Below are positions 58,440-64,000 of a DNA stretch of 64,000 bases, piece by piece; the first letter of the stretch is position 1, and each line of letters starts with the position of its first letter. Below the pieces are notes generated by a model. It was not told the DNA's origin. It worked only from the letters and a program-made list of their open reading frames with translations, and ran no database searches. The position numbers were made by a program, and so were the translations under genes. The stretch is taken from NCBI GenBank assembly GCA_034509495.1, contig JAVGWO010000026.1, positions 1,615,409-1,679,408 on the forward strand. Direction: 5' to 3'. Source of the DNA: Acestrorhynchus altus. Its lineage: Eukaryota > Chordata > Actinopteri > Characiformes > Acestrorhynchidae.

Positions 58440-61140
58440 TACAGTTATACTGTGATGTTTCCTTATTATTATATTTTGAGCAGTGTATATCATAGTCAAA
58501 GGCACAGTTTTGAAGAGAAATTGGAGAAGTGTTAGATTTAGTTATTAAATCACAATAATTCTTAATAATCAATTATATAAGGTAACAGTGGGGTTCTAAA
58601 CATGATACACTTGCATTTTTTAAACCTGCATTTCTTGTTAACACAGTATGACAACAAATATCACAAATGGAAATCTATTAGGAACAGGACTGGCCATTGG
58701 GAGAACTGGGAAATATCCAGGTGTGTTGCGATGGGTGTGGGCATCTGAGAGGGTGAATGGGGTGGTTCACAACTCTTCTCAACAAAAATAAACTAATCAA
58801 AAGGGAACCCCAAAAAGGTGAACACCCCCTCCCCTTCACCCATATTGACAGTCAAATTCTATTTACTCTATTCAGCAAGGAAATCAAACAATTAATCAAA
58901 AATCATACAGATAGTTATTTGACCGCTGACGGTTCTTGACAGATAAGGTTTGACCACAGGATGGCAAAACAAAATATGGCTTAAACTGTTCTCATGCTCA
59001 ACGAACAAGGCAACACTTGTGGAAGTCAAACAACTACTATCATAACAAGGGCAATCCAAGAAACAGGTCTTTATACAAGCAATGATCAGCTATGTTTAAG
59101 CAGTAGTAGGATACATATAAAGACCTATACTTGGAATAAGGAGACAGTCCAGTGTCAAAACAAGAAAGAACAAATCTGTTTGAAAATCCAGAGCTGACAA
59201 CAAAAAGATAAACAGCCCAAAACATGGAAACTACAGATGCCTGTAATGCTCTGTATGCTTTTATGAAAAAGCAATACTTCACAACATGAAAAAAGTTCAG
59301 GTTTTAATACATGGGGAATGATTATAAAACATTTGGAAATGATTAGAAACTGGGGGACACTAATCTGGGATAGTGTATGGGGTTTTTTTTTTTTTTGAGA
59401 AATCATGACTGTGATATGACTGTCTGTAAAATCCTGGGAGAGTTTGCAGGCTGGTAGGCTACATATGTAGGACATCTGTAACATCATTCCCCACCTGCTG
59501 CATTTAAATTAAGGCTGATTGACATTTATGCAGCTGTCACACAATAGTATACATGCATTCACAAGTAATCAAGTATTCATCAAATATGGTTAAACTCTTC
59601 TTTTGAATTACTCTCTTAGCAGCAGATTTGACCATTGAAGTCATGTGCAAGGTTTTATTAACCGGAAATAAAATTATATTTCAGACATTAGACAGATAGG
59701 AAATGTGATATAATTTATAAGTGGTATTAATTCAATTACATAATATGTTTATTTGTTTTTATATTGTCATTGTCCTTTGTTGTTATAGTTTACATTAGTA
59801 CTGGAGCCTGGGGAACAAATACGTTGGATGGTCTTGATGTCACGTCCCATCTCCCATCCTCCCACAAACCCATCAAGCTGCATGACTGTGCATTAATAGA
59901 AACTCTATTCTCACCTTAGCACTGTCCCCCTTGCACATGCACATACAAAAAATGACATTCAGGTTTAACTGATACTCATAAGTCTACCAAAACACGCTTT
60001 TCAAGACTGTGTTAAACACAAAAAAATATTTATTATTTCCATTTATTTTACAAATAAGTTATTTTCAACAAATGATGTGAAACTGTGTACATGCCTTAAG
60101 GTATTGTGAACTGACTTTATAATTGAATTAAACTCCAAGTTTGACTAAGGTTTCCAGGGTCCTGCTCTAACCTTCCTGGAACAAGGTGCTAAGCTTGTCC
60201 CTTATGGAACAGCTTCACAAGGACACTAAATAGTGACCAAAATAAGAACTGTCCTCTTCTCTGAGCTTATTCTTCCTCTTGGCTCAGTGCTGCAGATCAC
60301 ATGTAATACCCTACCATTGTAAACATCAAAGGCAATGATATTTTATTTCAAACATGCTATGTTTTTTTCCAGTACAGGCTTATCCTACCTTAGAAAGGTT
60401 GAGCTTGACTTAATTAGAGGGTCCATATATGATGCAATGTTGGTTAAAAAATAATATTTAATATTAAGAATAAATGTATAAAGCATTTCTGTACTAAAGA
60501 TCAATAAGTAAATCAGGCTTTATGTGAACATTTTGTTAGCTAAGACTGAAGTGAGGTAAACACAAAATAGGAATGCCAATATCTCAAATAATATTTTGAC
60601 CAAAGTAAGAAAATCCATGTTTTTCCACTCTCACTCAAACAGGATTTAACCACATCTATCAGGTTAAACAAAATTGAGATGTGAAATGCATTCTTGTGGA
60701 AGTTCAAACTAAATGAAAGTTTGTTAAATGAAATTAAAGTAAGTTTAATGGAGAATTGAGTGAGGTGATAGTTTTAGACCTAAGCAGAGACAGTGCAACA
60801 CCTATAAACTTGGTGTCAGTCAGAACTGAGGGCAGCAATAGAAGAATGATTGGGACATTCCATCTCTTGAGCCCGAATGACAGCTGAGCTCTCCACTGAG
60901 GATTCAAGTACATTCTAACACTGCCTGCAGAAGTTTACACAGGATTTACCACAGGACATACTGGGTATGAGCCCAGAGGGGAAGGGTTCAATTGGACTCA
61001 ATTGCTACCATTCATAATTGACTAATGCCTGTCTAATTCCACTTCCCCAAGGATTATTTTGTGGATAGATGAAAAAACAAAAAGGGAACAACAGTATCTT
61101 AATAAGTAATAGTAATTAAACTCATTTCACCCACAGGAAT
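58440..61140. other. AT-rich intergenic DNA
   Basis: No coding exon, RNA gene or recognised transposon. Several short open frames on both strands match nothing known to me. Confidence 0.4.
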
Positions 61141-61174
61141 TAATCCTCCCCATTTAACCCATCCACACACCGTG

Positions 61175-61380
61175 ATTTCACACACCAGGGGGCAGTGAAC
61201 ACAGATGCTCAGAGCAGTGGGCAGGCCTATCTGCATTACTCAGGGAGTTCAGTGCCTTGCTCAAGGGCACTTCAGTCATGTCCTGCCAGTTCAGGGACTC
61301 AAACCAGTGACCTTCCAGTCACCAGGTCACGGCTGCGCCACATAAATGGAGATGCTGGGGATTGAACCCAGGACCTCATA
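61175..61380 (+). repeat. tRNA-like SINE-type repeat
   Basis: CACCAGGGGGCAGTGAACAC, CTTGCTCAAGGGCACTTCAG, GGGACTCAAACCAGTGACC and CACGGCTGCGCC follow the order of common teleost SINE-like repeats. A second B-box-like piece (GGGGATTGAACCCAGGACC) follows at about 61353. Confidence 0.55.
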
Positions 61381-61425
61381 CTTGCAAAGCACATTCTGTA
61401 TATAAAACTGATTATGTTAGTAACC

Positions 61426-61575
61426 TCTCCTGAGATGAGCCCACTCATGCCTGTCCACAGCACAAAGTCTTGTAGAGGCTTGAAGAAGTTGTTATGGTCC
61501 TTATGGAACCGCTGTGCCACCAGAACGGAGCCACACATGGCCACAGAAATGGACAATAATATGTTCATTAAATAA
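61426..61575 (-). other. Possible coding exon of unidentified gene
   Basis: A minus-strand open stretch reads AMCGSVLVAQRFHKDHNNFF, then KPLQDFVLWTGMSGLISGE, followed by GTTACT, a usable but weak donor. It has a hydrophobic start and balanced composition, unlike the low-complexity frames around it, and looks like an exon of a membrane protein. No acceptor is clear and no partner exon was found. A transposon fragment is an alternative. I do not recognise the family. Confidence 0.3.
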
Positions 61576-61589
61576 TGTTGACACAATTT

Positions 61590-62832
61590 ATTAATTGATT
61601 ATATCCAGTAACATTATGTTTAATTTATAGCATTAAATGTTTATAGGTTTGGGATCATAGGGATGACCATGTAATTGATTTTAATACAGCCAATTAGAGT
61701 TATGTACTGTTTGTTGATTAGAGATTGATTTACATACAGGATACCCCTTAATGCACAGTCAGAGAATTTAGAGTTTTCCTGCAGCTTTGGATATATCACT
61801 TCTGACCATCAATTTAAATGTCTTTTTCTTTCTTTTTTTACTTTTTATCTTTTGATCTTAAATTGAAGAACCTGCTTCCTGGTCTTTCTTGCCAGTCTTA
61901 GAGTTTATTCATGCTGGGGTGAATTACCTAACAGCAGTTTTTTCTGGCTGGTTGGGGCTAAAGCTGGTTCTGGTAAGTCCTGGCGTCCAACCCTTGTGAG
62001 TCCTGGCATCTTAGGAAACTGTGGCTGCTCCTATTCGCAGCTACTGTCTAAGGTAGGTTTAATTTAATTTAGTATTAATAATAAAGGCTGGAATTGGGAT
62101 TAAAGGGAGCTCAAGGTGTATTGTCTGCCATTTGGCATTTTATGGACACAGGGTTTAGTCTGCATTATACTGGTCCATGTTGTATTTCTGCCCAATAGTG
62201 GTATCTGCCCTGAACCTAAACAGAACCTGAACAGTACACCTACTTCAACTCTCAGTTTAAAGCACTTGTTTTATTAAGGGAGAGTCTGTTATCATGTGTC
62301 TGGTTTTGGTCTTTGTTTTGGTCCCCTTTTATCTCATCAACTTTTACATTTTTAAAAAAGGCAATAAGAGCTTTTAAACTTTTTCATGAATTTTGATTAA
62401 ATTCCAGTGTATTTTCATTCGGACTGCAGTAGTTAAGCCCCGCTCCATTCACACTGATGGTGAGAGTGTACCCAGAATCATTGGGGCCCAGTGCAGAGAG
62501 GAAATCAGTGTCTTAGTCATTAGAGGATGTTACATGTTACAAATTACAAACCTCTCCATTCTTTGTAGGTGTGAAAACTTGCAAAATCGGCAGTGCATCA
62601 AATACTGCAAATACATGTACCTCAATGTACATAACACATTTTTTTTGTTATGACATAACAATGACACATAATGACACATAATGACACAAAAATAAAAAAG
62701 TCCAAAATATTTCCTGGGCATAGATCCTGAAGAAAATAAATGAGAATGAGAATGATTCTCCTACTTTGCCTCATAATGTACGATACACGTCATCTCAGTT
62801 TCTACTGCAACTACCCACCCAACTAACTCCAC

Positions 62833-62891
<59 letters not shown>

Positions 62892-64000
62892 CAGATCGGC
62901 ATGTGACACTTGGCTCTACCACAGCCAGCCGTTCTGGGTGTCAAAGCTGTGTGTGGGGGCTTCACTCTTAAAAATTTCTAATCTTAAACTGTATTTCAAT
63001 CTGTGTCCCTCAGGGAAGAATGAAGATTAGGAACTTCTGGATTTTTTGATGGAACAGAATGGGACATATCTTAAATATTCTGCAACAGAACACTCAGATG
63101 TATTTTTCCGTGACTAGCAGTGGAAGAATGGCAACACTTTGTAAGTTGAGGATCTAAATGACTCTCTGGATCATTTATATGGAATTCAATCTTGAAGAGC
63201 TATGGATTTTGAGATTATAATTTTTCCACTGGCACAAACCTTTGCTCCTCAGATGAGCCTCAGCACCATGGACCAGTACTAGAGTCACATATTTTTTATT
63301 AAAATAGTTAAGAAAGCAGAGCTATCAAGTGACTTTTGTGTTTGATAGAGACAAATAGATTATCTACATACTATGAAAACTCCTGGCATTTTTGTTGTAC
63401 ATTTGGATTTTTGAGAAATGTCTGGTCATCTTACCTGAATACTACTCAGGAATCTGTGAGCAAGCAAAGAAAAAAACACAGACAAGAGTGAGTGATTTAA
63501 CACGAGCTCTCTACTCACGATCACCTGCTGACATTCCAAGGCAGAAGAAATGATAAAAGGCAATAAGAAATTCAGAGCTAAGGATGGATTGGCAAGCACT
63601 ATATCGACCACAAACAAACAAATTAACCACCTGGCACTGTTAGCCAGACCTGATGCCCCTAACTGGTAAGACACAACTGTGACTGAAACCTTTCCATTTT
63701 TGTGGTTTCTAATATGGGTTTTTGTTTGCATTATTTGTTTGTTTGTTTGTTTGTTTGTTTGTTTGTTTAATGTTCCTGAATGTTGTGTGTTGTTATTGTG
63801 GTCTGTGTATTGGTTAGTTTGCCTTTATTATATTGACTGACATCTGCTTTAAAATTAGTACCTTTCAGTCTTCAAAAAATTTGTCCATTTGATATGTGTT
63901 AGGCAAAAGGTGCTAAGTAACCATTTGCTTGTTTGTTCATTGATTGACTGATGAACTGAATGTTTGCATTGCACTATATGGACACACACTTTTTTTTATT
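61590..64000. other. Intergenic DNA to the right edge
   Basis: Holds a solo Tc1-family end at about 62545-62620 (CTCCATTCTTTGTAGGTGTG...GCAGTGCATCAAATACTGC), a (CT)n run at 62836-62886 and a (GTTT)n run at about 63735-63769. A 101-codon minus-strand frame at 63426-63731 matches nothing I know. Confidence 0.5.

Noticed and set aside
63426..63731. 101-codon minus-strand frame with hydrophobic stretches
   Set aside because: No family recognised, no clear splice sites, next to simple repeats; too weak to call a gene.

Overview
This window is vertebrate nuclear DNA, most likely from a teleost fish. It holds intron-rich genes with GT-AG splice sites, long AT-rich introns, many microsatellites, and a dense load of fish-type Tc1/mariner, pogo-like and hAT-type elements with tRNA-like SINEs. 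Nothing looks prokaryotic: there are no operons, CRISPR arrays or rRNA genes. Catfish or characin-like fish is only a guess from the repeat families.

Five protein-coding genes are recognisable, all on the minus strand. From left to right they are: (1) the 5' half of mus81 (1-3022, running off the left edge), encoding the crossover-junction endonuclease; (2) ovol1 (about 5308-13539), a SNAG plus C2H2 zinc-finger repressor; (3) a complete TRIM-family E3 ligase with RING, B-box, coiled coil and PRY-SPRY (22324-27009, 589 aa when spliced); (4) a complete 19-exon gene (33997-45349, 639 aa) joining a proline-rich N-terminus, a Sec23/Sec24-type zinc ribbon and an integrin-type VWA domain with an intact MIDAS motif; (5) a complete tkfc gene (49419-55497, 584 aa in 16 coding exons), encoding triokinase/FMN cyclase. 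mus81 and ovol1 are also close neighbours in human 11q13, and TKFC lies in nearby 11q12, so the block looks like conserved vertebrate synteny. I see no shared pathway among the five genes.

The right 8.5 kb (55.5-64 kb) holds a short palindromic element, a LINE reverse-transcriptase scrap, simple repeats and one possible unidentified exon near 61.4-61.6 kb. Intergenic and intronic DNA is filled with repeats: two Tc1-type elements sit in ovol1 intron 2, a third with a partly open transposase lies at 15.0-16.3 kb, and several MITE-like families occur in multiple copies.

Two things stand out. The zinc-ribbon/VWA gene has the domain order of a Sec23/Sec24 coat protein but a metal-binding VWA site, and I cannot match it to a named gene. 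Also, both conserved genes in the first 14 kb (mus81 and ovol1) carry several small frame breaks inside well-conserved exons, while the three genes to the right splice into perfect open frames. That points either to a low-quality consensus at the left or to recent decay of that block.
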